Shown one piece after another: positions 55,011 to 63,857 of a stretch of 64,000 nucleotides of DNA. The DNA lies in contig JARWBI010000012.1 in the NCBI GenBank assembly GCA_029846755.1, positions 35,689 to 99,688 of the forward strand. The letters are read 5' to 3'. This DNA comes from Falsirhodobacter flavus. Lineage in GTDB: Bacteria > Pseudomonadota > Alphaproteobacteria > Rhodobacterales > Rhodobacteraceae. A program made the translations under genes and the position numbers. The notes below the pieces were generated by a model. That model was not told the origin of the DNA, ran no database searches, and worked only from the letters and a program-made list of their open reading frames with translations. How positions within the stretch are numbered: position 1 is the first letter of the stretch; every line of letters starts with the position of its first letter.

Positions 55011-56792
55011 TCAGTTCCTGACGGCCAGCAGATGATCCGGTTCCGGTTCGGGCGCAATGGGGCGCAGGCCCAGAAGCGGGGCGGTTCGGCGGATGATCTC
55101 CGCCGAGACGGGAACCGCCGTCCAGCCCGCCGTGCGGCGCGGGGTGGGCAGCGTCGTCTCCACCGGCTCGTCCAGCGTAACGATCAGCACATATTGCGGG
55201 TCCGATGCGGGAAAGACCGACGCGAAGGTGTTGACCACCTTGTCGGGGTAATAGCCACCCTGCGGGTTCGGCTTGTCGGCGGTGCCGGTCTTGCCCGCAA
55301 CCTCGTAACCCGGAACCTCGGCCAGAGATGCGGTGCCCTTGGTCACGACCGAGCGCAGCATGTCCACCGAATGGCGGGCGGTTTCCTCGGACATGACGCG
55401 CGGGCCGTTCACCGGCACGTCGCGGCGCAGCAGCGTCGGTTCGACCTTTACCCCGCCATTGGCGATGGTGGCATAGGCGGCGGCAAGGTGCATCGGGCTG
55501 GCCGACATGCCGTGGCCATAGGACGTGGTGATCGTCACGATTTCCGGCCATTTCGTCGGCACCAGCGGGCGCGCGCCGGGCGCTTCGACCAGTTCCACCG
55601 GCGTCGGGTCGAACAGGCCCAGGGATCGCAGGAATGCCTGCTGCCGCAGCGCCCCGATCTGCAGCGCGATCCGGGCCGTGCCGACGTTCGACGAATGCTC
55701 GATCACCTCGGCCACGGTCTGCATGCCGTAGTTCTTGTTCTGGAATTCCTTGATGCGGAAACGCCCCCAGACCAGCGGCGTCTTGCCGTCGATGATCGTG
55801 TCTGGCGTCACAAGCCCCAGATCCATCGCCGCCGCAACGGTGAATATCTTGAACGTGGACCCCAGTTCATAGACGCCCTGCACCGCGCGGTTGAACAAAG
55901 GGCTGTCGCCCGGATCGCCCTTCAAAAGCGGCTGCGGGCGGTCGTTCGGGTCGAAATCGGGAAGCGAGGCCATCGACAGCACCTCGCCCGTCTTGATGTC
56001 CATCAGGACCGCCGCCGCACCCTTGGCATTCATCATCTGCATGCCCGTGCCCAGAACCTCGGTCACGGTGGATTGCAGCGTCATGTCGATGGACAAGGCC
56101 AGCGGCTCCGGGTGGCCCGGATCGCGCAGCCGGTCATCCAGCGCCTTTTCGATGCCGGCCATGCCGATCACCTCGGCCGAATGCACACCCTCGGCCCCGA
56201 AGGTGGACCCGCCGAGGATATGTGCCGCCAGATTGCCGTTGGGATAGAGACGCATCTCGCGCGGGCCGAACAGCAGGCCGGGATCGCCGATGTCATGCAC
56301 GGCCTGCATCTGCTCCGGCGACAGCTTCCGCCGGATCCACATGAAGCTGCGCCCGTCGGTGAATCGGCGCTCCAGCGTCTCGGCATCCAGTTCGGGGAAC
56401 AGCTTTTCCAGCTCTACCGCGACACGTTCGGGATCGATCATGTCCTTTGGATGTGCGTAAAGCGCATAGGTTCGCAGGTTGGTCGCAAGGATGCGCCCGT
56501 TGCGGTCCACGATGTCGGCGCGGTTGGCCGAAATCTCGGACCCGGCCAGCGCAGAACGCGGCTCCATCGGCTGGCCGGAGGCGAGCGTGCCCATCCGCGC
56601 CCCGATCACCGTGAAAGCGGTGAAGAACGCAAGGCCAAGGCACAGCAGCCGCGTTTCCGCCCGAGCGCGCGATTTGTCGCGCATGGCCTCGTGGCGCAGA
56701 CGCAGGTTCTCTCGCTCGATGCTGTCCGGGTTCTCGCCCCGGCGGCGGGCTTCGAGGATGCGGGCAAGGGGGCGAAGCGGCGTGCGGATCAT
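55011..56792 (-). CDS. ftsI: Peptidoglycan D,D-transpeptidase FtsI (PBP3)
   Basis: A class B penicillin-binding protein of 593 residues. A long cytoplasmic N-terminus precedes one membrane segment (LLCLGLAFFTAFTVIGARMG, near 50). The pedestal domain has ANRADIVDRNGRILATNL. Catalytic motifs are STFK (in YELGSTFKIF), SSN (in EHSSNVGTA) and KTGT (in VAGKTGTAD). It cross-links septal murein together with FtsW. The start at 56792 overlaps the ftsL stop. Confidence 0.97.
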   Translation of the reverse strand: MIRTPLRPLARILEARRRGENPDSIERENLRLRHEAMRDKSRARAETRLLCLGLAFFTAFTVIGARMGTLASGQPMEPRSALAGSEISANRADIVDRNGRILATNLRTYALYAHPKDMIDPERVAVELEKLFPELDAETLERRFTDGRSFMWIRRKLSPEQMQAVHDIGDPGLLFGPREMRLYPNGNLAAHILGGSTFGAEGVHSAEVIGMAGIEKALDDRLRDPGHPEPLALSIDMTLQSTVTEVLGTGMQMMNAKGAAAVLMDIKTGEVLSMASLPDFDPNDRPQPLLKGDPGDSPLFNRAVQGVYELGSTFKIFTVAAAMDLGLVTPDTIIDGKTPLVWGRFRIKEFQNKNYGMQTVAEVIEHSSNVGTARIALQIGALRQQAFLRSLGLFDPTPVELVEAPGARPLVPTKWPEIVTITTSYGHGMSASPMHLAAAYATIANGGVKVEPTLLRRDVPVNGPRVMSEETARHSVDMLRSVVTKGTASLAEVPGYEVAGKTGTADKPNPQGGYYPDKVVNTFASVFPASDPQYVLIVTLDEPVETTLPTPRRTAGWTAVPVSAEIIRRTAPLLGLRPIAPEPEPDHLLAVRN

Positions 56793-57133
56793 GGAATCAA
56801 CTCGTCCTGCGCGGCGTTGGGGTCGATCATCATGCCGAACAGCGGGTCCGGCGGGTAGGTCACCTGTTCGGGCGTGCCGAACTGTTCCGGCGTCATGGGC
56901 AGCAGCCCCAGCCGGTCGAAATTGGTGTTCACGAGTTCGCGCAGCCGGTCGGGGCGGTTCAGATAGGCCCATTCCGCCCGCTGGATCGCCAGCGATTCCC
57001 GAAGGCCGCCGATCTGGCGGTTCAGGGCCGACACATCCTTCAGAAGCTGCTGCGTGGCGTAATTCTCGCGGTAGGCCCAAAAGGCCAGCGCCATCACGGC
57101 GAGGAAGCTGGTGACGTAGAGGACCGCGCGCAT
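56789..57133 (-). CDS. ftsL: Cell division protein FtsL
   Basis: A bitopic protein of 114 residues. It has a single membrane segment at the N-terminus (AVLYVTSFLAVMALAFWAY) followed by a coiled coil of about 45 residues, LLKDVSALNRQIGGLRESLA and beyond. It forms a complex with FtsB and FtsQ in the divisome. The Tyr/Trp-containing AEWAYLNRPDRLRELV segment is common to alphaproteobacterial FtsL. It lies directly after rsmH. Confidence 0.92.
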   Translation of the reverse strand: MRAVLYVTSFLAVMALAFWAYRENYATQQLLKDVSALNRQIGGLRESLAIQRAEWAYLNRPDRLRELVNTNFDRLGLLPMTPEQFGTPEQVTYPPDPLFGMMIDPNAAQDELIP

Positions 57134-58105
57134 CTATTTCCTCCGCACGGGAAGCTGCGGGACGGCCATCGCCGCCGCATCAACGGAGCCCGCGGGCGCA
57201 TTGGTGCGGACCGCGACGCGCAGCTTGGCCGAACGGGCGCGGGGGTTGGCCTCCATCTCCTCGTCATCCGGGCCGATGGCGCGTTTGGTCGCAAGGGTGA
57301 ACTGCGGCGGCTCGCGTTCGGCCACGGCGGGGGCATAGCGGTTGGCCTGCGCCTCCTGCCCGGCGCGGTTCTGGAAGAACCGTTTCACGATCCGGTCCTC
57401 CAGCGAATGGAAGGTAACGACGGCCAGCTTGCCGCCCGGCTGCAGGGCGCGCTCCGCAGCCGACAGCCCTTCGATCAGCTGGTCGAATTCGGCATTCACC
57501 GCGATGCGCAGCGCCTGAAAGCTGCGGGTGGCGGGATGGCTCTGCCCCGGTTTGGGACGCGGCAGGCATTTCGCGACGATCTCGGCCAGTTGCAGCGTCG
57601 TCGTGATCGGGGTCGTACGGGCGCGGACGATGGCCCCGGCGATGCGTCGCGAGGCGCGTTCTTCGCCGTAATGATAGAGGATGTTCGCCAGCTGCTCTTC
57701 CGGCGCGGTGTTCACCAGATCGGCGGCCGAGGGGCCGTCCTGGCTCATCCGCATGTCCAGCGGGCCGTCCTTCATGAAGGAAAAGCCGCGTTCGGCCAGA
57801 TCCAACTGCATCGACGACACGCCAAGGTCCAGCACCACGCCGTCGAGCGGCACGTCGGCATGGCGGTCGAGTTCCGAAAACGTCCCCTGCACCAGATCGA
57901 CGCGCCCGCCCCATTCCTGCTTCGACGCCATCTCCAGCGCCAGCGGGTCGCGGTCGATGCCGATCACGCGGTCGGCCCCGGCCTCCAGCAGCCCACGGGT
58001 ATAGCCGCCTGCCCCGAAGGTGCCGTCCAGCCAGACGCCGCGCACGGGGGCGACGGCCTTCAGCAGCGGGCGCAGCAGGACGGGGATGTGGGGAGCGTCG
58101 GTCAT
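57134..58105 (-). CDS. rsmH: 16S rRNA (cytosine(1402)-N4)-methyltransferase RsmH
   Basis: A protein of 323 residues, formerly Mra[16 protein letters not shown] opens the protein. [17 protein letters not shown] is the SAM-binding loop. [34 protein letters not shown] and [16 protein letters not shown] follow in the expected order. It methylates C1402 in the P-site of the small subunit. The start at 58105 lies two bases after mraZ ends. The upstream frame extension is not supported. Confidence 0.97.
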   Translation of the reverse strand: MTDAPHIPVLLRPLLKAVAPVRGVWLDGTFGAGGYTRGLLEAGADRVIGIDRDPLALEMASKQEWGGRVDLVQGTFSELDRHADVPLDGVVLDLGVSSMQLDLAERGFSFMKDGPLDMRMSQDGPSAADLVNTAPEEQLANILYHYGEERASRRIAGAIVRARTTPITTTLQLAEIVAKCLPRPKPGQSHPATRSFQALRIAVNAEFDQLIEGLSAAERALQPGGKLAVVTFHSLEDRIVKRFFQNRAGQEAQANRYAPAVAEREPPQFTLATKRAIGPDDEEMEANPRARSAKLRVAVRTNAPAGSVDAAAMAVPQLPVRRK

Positions 58106-58107
58106 GG

Positions 58108-58614
58108 TCACACCTGCGGCGGCAGCAGGGTCAGCATGTCGATGCCGCCCTCCAGCAACGCGGCCTCCTCGGCCTCCTTCGCGGCGAGGTCCGCCTCGAA
58201 CGCGTCGCGTTTCCATATCTGGAAGGTGTTCAGCGTTCCGGCAAAGATCGATTCCACCGCGCCGATGTCGCCTTGCGCCAGTCCCAGCTTTTCCCGGACC
58301 TTGGGCGGCAGGACGATGCGGCCGTCCTCGTCCACCTCGATGGTGGTCGAAAGCGTGATGTAGTTGCGCTCCAGCAGACGCCTTTGCGGCGTGCCTGCGG
58401 GAAGTTGGAGGATGCGGGCCTCAAGCGCCGTCATCTCCTCGACCGTATAGCATTCGACGAATTGGCGGCGCGGATCGCCATAGACCATCACGATGCGGGG
58501 ACGTTGCGCGCCGGGATCGCCAGCTTCCAGCACGCGGCGGAAAGTCACGGGGATCAGCACCCGCGCCTTTGCATCAACCCTCTGGTTGAATTCGCCTCTG
58601 AACGCCTCTGCCAC
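58108..58614 (-). CDS. mraZ: Transcriptional regulator MraZ
   Basis: A protein of 168 residues with two AbrB-like DNA-binding repeats: [20 protein letters not shown] (near 8-27) and [20 protein letters not shown] (near 89-108). It autoregulates the dcw promoter in other bacteria by binding tandem TGGG-type repeats. Such repeats occur in the leader upstream of this gene. It is the first gene of the dcw cluster. Confidence 0.96.
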   Translation of the reverse strand: MAEAFRGEFNQRVDAKARVLIPVTFRRVLEAGDPGAQRPRIVMVYGDPRRQFVECYTVEEMTALEARILQLPAGTPQRRLLERNYITLSTTIEVDEDGRIVLPPKVREKLGLAQGDIGAVESIFAGTLNTFQIWKRDAFEADLAAKEAEEAALLEGGIDMLTLLPPQV

Positions 58615-59208
58615 CGTTCCGCTTCCCGACTGCCCGCCGCTCAGGGGTCCCTGAACGGAAAACGGCGGATCGAGCGGCTGCCACTGCTCGATCCGCCGGT
58701 CTGTCCCATCGCTGGGTGCGTCCTGCTGCGCAAAGCCATCTGGGGGATGTCTGCTCGCCTGCGCGCCGGATCTCTTGTGTGGACGAAAGCGGTTGCCTGT
58801 ATGAAACCTAAAGGTTTTTTGCCGTTTCGGGGTCTTTGTCGCCCCTGTTCAACTGCCGCCCTCGTCGTCGTGAGGTAGGAATGACATGGGATTGGGTGGG
58901 ACGCAAAGGAAAAAGTTGGGATGGCTTTGGAACATTCCGGGACCAAGCCGGTCTATCGGCAAGAATCCCCGGTCATGCGTGAAGCGTGGAAACAAGATGT
59001 GGTTGTATTTTCGTCGCCAAGTCGCAATTTATGGTGCTGTGGCAAGTTTCCCACTTTCGCCCAATTTCCTCAGGCCCGCGACGGGCAACTATCGCTAAAA
59101 TTGTATGCACCCGGCGAAGCGCCCTGTCAGGTCGCGCTCCCGCTTTCGTGATTCGAGGGTGAGTCCGGGCTTTCCCAGACTTTCCCACCCGTCCCAGCCG
59201 ATCCCGTG
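58615..59208 (-). promoter_or_regulatory. Long mraZ leader with MraZ-box-like repeats
   Basis: The 594 bases hold no gene. On the minus strand TGGGA-type pentamers occur at 59196-59192, 59187-59183 and 59177-59173 (spacing 9 and 10 bases), and as TGGGC-GAAAG-TGGGA at 59063-59049 (10-base spacing). On the plus strand, TGGGA occurs at 58887, 58897 and 58917 with TTGGA at 58927, again in 10-base steps. MraZ is known to bind TGGG direct repeats separated by about five bases. A TACAAT hexamer (59105-59100) between the first two clusters could be a -10 element, though no good -35 was found. Confidence 0.6.
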
Positions 59209-60270
59209 TCAGGCCATGCCGCCCTTGACCAGGCGGTCGGCCAGTCGGGCATAGGCCTCTGCGATCGGCCCCTCGCCCGCGGCGATGGGCGCACCCGAAT
59301 CCCCCGCGATCCGCACCGACAGATCCAGCGGCAACTCGCCCAGGAACGGGATGCCATGCGCCTGCGCCTCGGCCGCGACGCCGCCATGGCCGAAGATATG
59401 CGCCTCGTGCCCGCAGTTGGGACAGACATAGGAGGACATGTTCTCGATCAGACCCAGCACCGGCGTCTTCAGGCGATTGAACATGTCCAGCGCCTTACGC
59501 GCATCCAGAAGCGCGACATCCTGCGGCGTGGACACCACGATGGCCCCGGTCAGATGCGTGCGCTGGCACAGCGTCATCGCCACGTCGCCCGTTCCCGGCG
59601 GCAGATCGACGATCAGCACGTCCAGCTCGCCCCAGGCCACCTGCCCCAACATCTGCTGCAAGGCGCCCATCAGCATCGGGCCGCGCCAGACGATGGCCTC
59701 CTCCTCCTTCACCATCAGCCCGATGGACATGATGGTCACGCCATGCGCCTGCAGCGGAATGATCGTCTTGCCATCGGGCGAGGCCGGACGCTTGGACACC
59801 CCCATCATGCGCGGCTGCGATGGCCCGTAGATATCGGCATCCAGCAGCCCCACGCGCCGACCCTGCCGCGCCAGCGCCACGGCAAGGTTCGAGGCGACGG
59901 TGGACTTGCCCACCCCGCCCTTGCCCGACCCCACGGCGATGATGCGGTCCACGCCCGACACCTTCTGTGGTCCCTGCTGAGGGGTCGGGTGCCCACCGAT
60001 CTTCAGACTGGGCGCCTTCTTTGCCGGGCCATGCGCCGTCAGCACGACAGAAACGTCGGTGACGCCCGGCACCGCGCGCAAGGCCGCCTCGGCCGCCTTG
60101 ACCACCGGCTCCATCGCCCGCGCCTCCTCGGCCGAAGACGTCTCGACCACGAAGCGGACCTGGCCCCCGTCTATCACCAGCGCCCGCACAAGGTCGCGCG
60201 ATGTCAAAGTGCCACCGGGCACCGCGATCCCCGACAGGGCGGCAAGAACGGATTCGCGCGTCACGGACAT
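59209..60270 (-). CDS. apbC: Iron-sulfur cluster carrier protein ApbC/Mrp (NBP35 family)
   Basis: A P-loop ATPase of 353 residues. An N-terminal DUF59-type domain (residues 1-90) precedes the deviant Walker A GSGKGGVGKSTVASNLA (near 112). DADIYGPSQPRMMG and DLPPGTGDVAMTL follow, and CPNCG (near 283) supplies the two Cys that bridge an Fe-S cluster in the dimer. It loads or transfers Fe-S clusters. The start at 60270 has AGGGAG. The much longer frame upstream is not supported. Confidence 0.96.
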   Translation of the reverse strand: MSVTRESVLAALSGIAVPGGTLTSRDLVRALVIDGGQVRFVVETSSAEEARAMEPVVKAAEAALRAVPGVTDVSVVLTAHGPAKKAPSLKIGGHPTPQQGPQKVSGVDRIIAVGSGKGGVGKSTVASNLAVALARQGRRVGLLDADIYGPSQPRMMGVSKRPASPDGKTIIPLQAHGVTIMSIGLMVKEEEAIVWRGPMLMGALQQMLGQVAWGELDVLIVDLPPGTGDVAMTLCQRTHLTGAIVVSTPQDVALLDARKALDMFNRLKTPVLGLIENMSSYVCPNCGHEAHIFGHGGVAAEAQAHGIPFLGELPLDLSVRIAGDSGAPIAAGEGPIAEAYARLADRLVKGGMA

Positions 60271-60531
60271 GGCTGGCTCCCTTATTGTCTTGCGCTCAAC
60301 TTGTGCAGAACTGCGCCGGACGCAAGGGGAGAGGGGCGAAGCGTTCCCATACTGCCCAAGTTTGCAGCAAGGCTGCTGCCCTGAGACCAACCGGCATAGA
60401 CAGCCATGCGGATGCTGCATGGCGGAATTGACCAACCGCGGGATTGTGCAGGCGCAGCAAAACACGCATCTTGGCTTCAACAGAGCGGGACCGGATGGAC
60501 GGACCGCGATACGGATGAAAGAGGCGCCCAG
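60271..60531. promoter_or_regulatory. Divergent spacer with direct and inverted repeats upstream of the DUF1127 gene
   Basis: The 9-bp direct repeat GACCAACCG occurs at 60385-60393 and 60430-60438. Between the copies is a perfect inverted repeat, GCCATGC-(7)-GCATGGC, at 60403-60423. This arrangement could hold an activator or a sigma-factor-linked site. In Rhodobacter the equivalent promoter is used by the heat-shock type sigma factors RpoHI/RpoHII, but I could not assign such a hexamer pair here. Confidence 0.4.
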
Positions 60532-60741
60532 ATGGCACAGGCAATTACTCGCGGCAACGAACTCCAGCTCGATGGCTTCGCAGCCATCGTGCGCTCGATC
60601 AAGGCCGCAATCGAACGCCGCCGGGTGTTCAACCAGACGGTTGCCGAGCTGAACCTGCTGACCGCACGCGAACTCAGCGACCTCGGGATCAGCCGCAGCA
60701 CGATCCGCACCGTGGCACGCGAAGCGGCCTACGGCAACTGA
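60532..60741 (+). CDS. DUF1127 small protein (CcaF1-like)
   Basis: A basic protein of 69 residues. The C-terminal half carries the DUF1127 (YjiS-like) pattern with RRVFNQTVAELNLLTAREL and SDLGISRSTIRTVAREA. The ATG at 60532 is preceded by GAGGCG. In Rhodobacter sphaeroides the DUF1127 protein CcaF1 is an RNA-binding protein encoded directly upstream of, and co-transcribed with, the CcsR small RNAs whose maturation it assists. Here the stop codon lies 8 bases before the first CCUCCUCCC hairpin, so the same organisation and role are expected. Confidence 0.9.
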   Translation: MAQAITRGNELQLDGFAAIVRSIKAAIERRRVFNQTVAELNLLTARELSDLGISRSTIRTVAREAAYGN

Positions 60742-60749
60742 TTTCCCGC

Positions 60750-61264
60750 AAGGCCCCTCCTCCTCCCTGGGCCTTCGGAAAAAGCGACGATGTCCTCCTC
60801 CTCCCTGACGTCGTCGCACCCTATATGAGGCAAAAGCCTCGACCGATGTTTGGACGGCCCCTCCTCCTCCCTGGGCCGATCGGACCCGCGGCGACCCCCT
60901 CCTCCTCCCTGGGGTCGCCGCAACAGATAGAACGCTACGATGGCCCTCCTACTCCCTGGCCATCATAGTCCAGGCGACGCTCCCTCCTCCTCCCTGGAGC
61001 GTCGCCGAAAATACGGGAACCCCGGTTCCTGAACGACCTGCGGTTCCCTTCCTCCTCCCTGGGAACCGTCGATGCGGTGGCCCATCCTCCTCCCTGGGCC
61101 TGCCGCAACCCCCTTCGGTCTCCTACCTCCTCCCGGGGGACCGCGGACTGAAGCATCGCCCCTCCTCCTCCCTGGGCGGTGTTTCGCAGCAACGACGGCC
61201 CCTCCTCCTCCCTGGGCCGGACGTTCGGAACGGCGGCACCCCTCCTCCTCCCTGGGTGCCGCCG
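60750..61264 (+). ncRNA. Array of twelve CcsR/cuckoo-type stem-loop RNAs with CCUCCUCCC loops
   Basis: Twelve stem-loops follow each other: 60750-60775, 60784-60817, 60855-60878, 60888-60921, 60935-60968, 60973-61006, 61041-61068, 61074-61106, 61116-61143, 61153-61182, 61191-61225 and 61231-61264. Eight share the 12-nt loop CTCCTCCTCCCT. The others are CTCCTACTCCCT, TTCCTCCTCCCT, ATCCTCCTCCCT and TACCTCCTCCCG. Stem sequences differ from unit to unit but stay paired, so structure and loop are selected. The loop is complementary to GGAGG Shine-Dalgarno sites. R. sphaeroides has four such RNAs (CcsR1-4) downstream of a DUF1127 gene, made under stress. Twelve here is a marked expansion. Two loopless-motif hairpins at 60827-60840 and 61016-61029 lie between units. 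Confidence 0.9.
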
Positions 61265-61293
61265 TTTTCCATTTCAGCGCCAATGCATGCAGC

Positions 61294-61316
61294 AAAACGC
61301 CCCATGGGGCGTTTTT
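61294..61316 (+). terminator. Terminator closing the hairpin RNA array
   Basis: AAAACGCCCC and GGGGCGTTTT form a 10-bp inverted repeat around AT and are followed by T. The last array hairpin (61231-61264) is itself followed by TTTT. The element also lies 52 bases beyond the stop of convergent uvrD and can act in both directions. Confidence 0.88.
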
Positions 61317-61367
61317 CCGTTTGGCAGCATAAAAAAAGGCGCGCGCGGATCGCGGTCGAAGCGATGC

Positions 61368-63710
61368 CTAGAACGGAACGTCGTCCGCCGCGGCAGCAGA
61401 TACGACGAAGCTGGCTACGATCTTCTTGGTCCCCGCCTTGTCGAAAGCCACGTCCAGCTTGTCGCCTTCGACATCTTGCACGGTGCCATAGCCGAACTTC
61501 TGGCTGAAAACCCGGTCGCCCTCGCTGAAGGGCGACACCGCCTTCAGGTCGATGACCACGCCCTTGCCTTCACGCGGCTGGTTCACCGAACGCGTCACCG
61601 CGCGTTCCTGCATCCGCCGCCAACCCGGCGAATTATAAACGTCCGCACTGGCGACCCGTTGCTCCATGGCGCCCGAAGCCGCACCGTAACCTCCGCCGTA
61701 AAGCCCCGGCGGGGTCAGCACATCCACATGCGCCTCGGGCAGTTCGTCGATGAACCGCGACGGCAGCGCCGATTGCCACTGGCCATAGACTCGCCGATTC
61801 GCCGCGAATGAAATGGTGCAAAGCTCCTCGGCGCGGGTGATGCCGACATAGGCCAGCCGCCGCTCCTCCTCCAAACCCTTCAGCCCGGATTCGTCCATCG
61901 ACCGTTGCGAGGGGAACAGCCCGTCTTCCCATCCCGGCAGGAACACCGCCGGAAATTCCAGCCCCTTGGCCGCATGCAGTGTCATGATGCTGACCTTCTC
62001 GCCCGCATCGCCGCTCTCGTTCTCCATGATCAGCGCGACATGTTCGAGGAATCCTTGCAGGTTCTCGAACTGCTCCAGCGCTTTGATCAATTCCTTTAGG
62101 TTCTCCAGCCGACCCGGCGCTTCGGGCGTCTTGTCGTTCTGCCACATGGCGGTATAGCCGGATTCGTCCAGGATCGTTTCGGCCAGCCGCACATGGTCGT
62201 CGCCGGACAGCACCGCACCATGCCAGCGCCCGACCCCTTCGACGAATTGCCGAAGCTGACCCGCGCCCTTGCCGCCGATCCCGCCCTGCGCCAGAAGCGC
62301 CTGCGCGCCCTGCAACAGCCCCACGCCCGCATCCCGCGCGGCACGCTGGATCGACTGCTGCGCCTTATCGCCAAGGCCCCGCTTCGGCGTGTTCACCACC
62401 CGCTCGAACGCCAGGTCGTCATCGGGCGACACGGCCAGCCGAAAATAGGCCATCGCGTCCCGGATCTCGAGCCGCTCATAGAAACGCGGCCCGCCGATCA
62501 CGCGGTAAGGCAGCCCGATGGTCAGAAAACGATCCTCGAACGCCCGCATCTGGTGCGAGGCACGGACCAGAATCGCCATCCGGTCCAATCCGATCGGATC
62601 CATCCCCCGCGCGCCCCGCGACAGCGATTCGATCTCGTCGCCGATCCAGCGCGCTTCTTCCTCGCCGTCCCAATGGCCGATCAGGCGCACCTTTTCGCCG
62701 CCCGATGCGTCTGTCCACAACGTCTTTCCCAGCCGTCCCGCATTGGTCGCAATCACGCCCGACGCGGCGGCAAGGATATGCTCGGTCGAGCGATAATTCT
62801 GCTCCAGCCGGATCACCTTTGCGCCCGGAAAGTCCTTCTCGAACCGCAGGATGTTGCCCACCTCGGCCCCGCGCCAGCCATAGATCGACTGATCGTCGTC
62901 GCCCACGCAGCAGATGTTCTTGCGCGCCTGCGCCAGCAGCCGCAGCCACAGATACTGCGCCGCGTTGGTGTCCTGATATTCGTCCACGAGGATATAGGGC
63001 AGCCAGCGTTGATACTGGTCCAGCACGTCCGGCCATGTCTGGAAGATCGTCAGCACATGCAGCAGCAGATCGCCGAAATCGACGGCGTTCAACTCCTTCA
63101 GACGGTCTTGATACTGCTCGTATATCTCAGTCCCGCGGTGGTTGAAGGCCGCCGCTTCGGATGACGGCACATGGCGCGGGGTCCATGCCCGGTTCTTCCA
63201 GCCGTCGATGATTCCCGCCATCATCCGCGCAGGCCAGCGTTTTTCGTCGATATTCGCAGCAACGATCAGCTGCTTTAAAAGCCGGATCTGGTCGTCCGTG
63301 TCCAAGATCGTGAAGTTCGACTTCAGCCCCACCAGTTCCGCGTGACGGCGCAGGATCTTCACGCTGATCGAATGGAAGGTTCCCATCCACGGCAGACCTT
63401 CGACGCTGCCAAGCATGCGGCCCACGCGGTCCTTCATCTCCCGCGCGGCTTTGTTGGTGAAGGTCACGGCCAGAATCTCGTTCGGGCGGGCCTTGCCGGT
63501 CTGCAGAAGATGCACGATTCGCGCCGTCAGCGCCTTGGTCTTGCCGGTTCCCGCCCCGGCCAGCATCAGCACCGGCCCATCGAGCGTTTCCACCGCAGCA
63601 CGCTGAGCCGGATTCAGATCGTCCAGATAGGGTTGCGGCCGCGCGGCCATCGCACGCTGGCTGAGCGGAACTGCGGCCTCGAAGGCATCATCTTCATCGA
63701 AACGGTTCAT
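61368..63710 (-). CDS. uvrD: ATP-dependent DNA helicase UvrD/PcrA/Rep type
   Basis: A superfamily 1A helicase of 780 residues. Motif I is [11 protein letters not shown] (near 52), motif Ia is [15 protein letters not shown], motif II is [11 protein letters not shown], motif III is [14 protein letters not shown], motif IV is [12 protein letters not shown], motif V is [15 protein letters not shown] and motif VI is [10 protein letters not shown]. The C-terminal Tudor-like region [20 protein letters not shown] binds RNA polymerase in PcrA. It acts in nucleotide excision and mismatch repair. The gene converges on the hairpin RNA array. Confidence 0.97.
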   Translation of the reverse strand: MNRFDEDDAFEAAVPLSQRAMAARPQPYLDDLNPAQRAAVETLDGPVLMLAGAGTGKTKALTARIVHLLQTGKARPNEILAVTFTNKAAREMKDRVGRMLGSVEGLPWMGTFHSISVKILRRHAELVGLKSNFTILDTDDQIRLLKQLIVAANIDEKRWPARMMAGIIDGWKNRAWTPRHVPSSEAAAFNHRGTEIYEQYQDRLKELNAVDFGDLLLHVLTIFQTWPDVLDQYQRWLPYILVDEYQDTNAAQYLWLRLLAQARKNICCVGDDDQSIYGWRGAEVGNILRFEKDFPGAKVIRLEQNYRSTEHILAAASGVIATNAGRLGKTLWTDASGGEKVRLIGHWDGEEEARWIGDEIESLSRGARGMDPIGLDRMAILVRASHQMRAFEDRFLTIGLPYRVIGGPRFYERLEIRDAMAYFRLAVSPDDDLAFERVVNTPKRGLGDKAQQSIQRAARDAGVGLLQGAQALLAQGGIGGKGAGQLRQFVEGVGRWHGAVLSGDDHVRLAETILDESGYTAMWQNDKTPEAPGRLENLKELIKALEQFENLQGFLEHVALIMENESGDAGEKVSIMTLHAAKGLEFPAVFLPGWEDGLFPSQRSMDESGLKGLEEERRLAYVGITRAEELCTISFAANRRVYGQWQSALPSRFIDELPEAHVDVLTPPGLYGGGYGAASGAMEQRVASADVYNSPGWRRMQERAVTRSVNQPREGKGVVIDLKAVSPFSEGDRVFSQKFGYGTVQDVEGDKLDVAFDKAGTKKIVASFVVSAAAADDVPF

Positions 63711-63857
63711 TCCGCCAATCTAGTCGCCTTCGACAGCTTTGAAAAGCGTTCGCTTATTGTTCTGTCGCAATCACACAATGGCGATGTCGCGAAAAGATTT
63801 GCGCTGCAATGCGGCGTCGCTAATGTCAGAAATATGTCAGCCGACGAGGAGGCCACG

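Noticed and set aside
58106..58216. N-terminal extension of rsmH into mraZ.
   Set aside because: The extension is Arg/Gly-rich and overlaps the end of mraZ. Homologous RsmH proteins start near the ATG at 58105.
60750..61264. CRISPR array as an explanation of the regular repeats.
   Set aside because: The conserved part is a 12-nt hairpin loop within variable, self-complementary stems. Spacing is irregular and there are no cas genes. CRISPR repeats would be conserved as whole units.
60935..61305. Several minus-strand frames of 60-110 codons with recurring REEEG segments.
   Set aside because: The repeated peptide is just the reverse complement of the CCTCCTCC loops of the RNA array. It breaks frame between units and has no ribosome sites.
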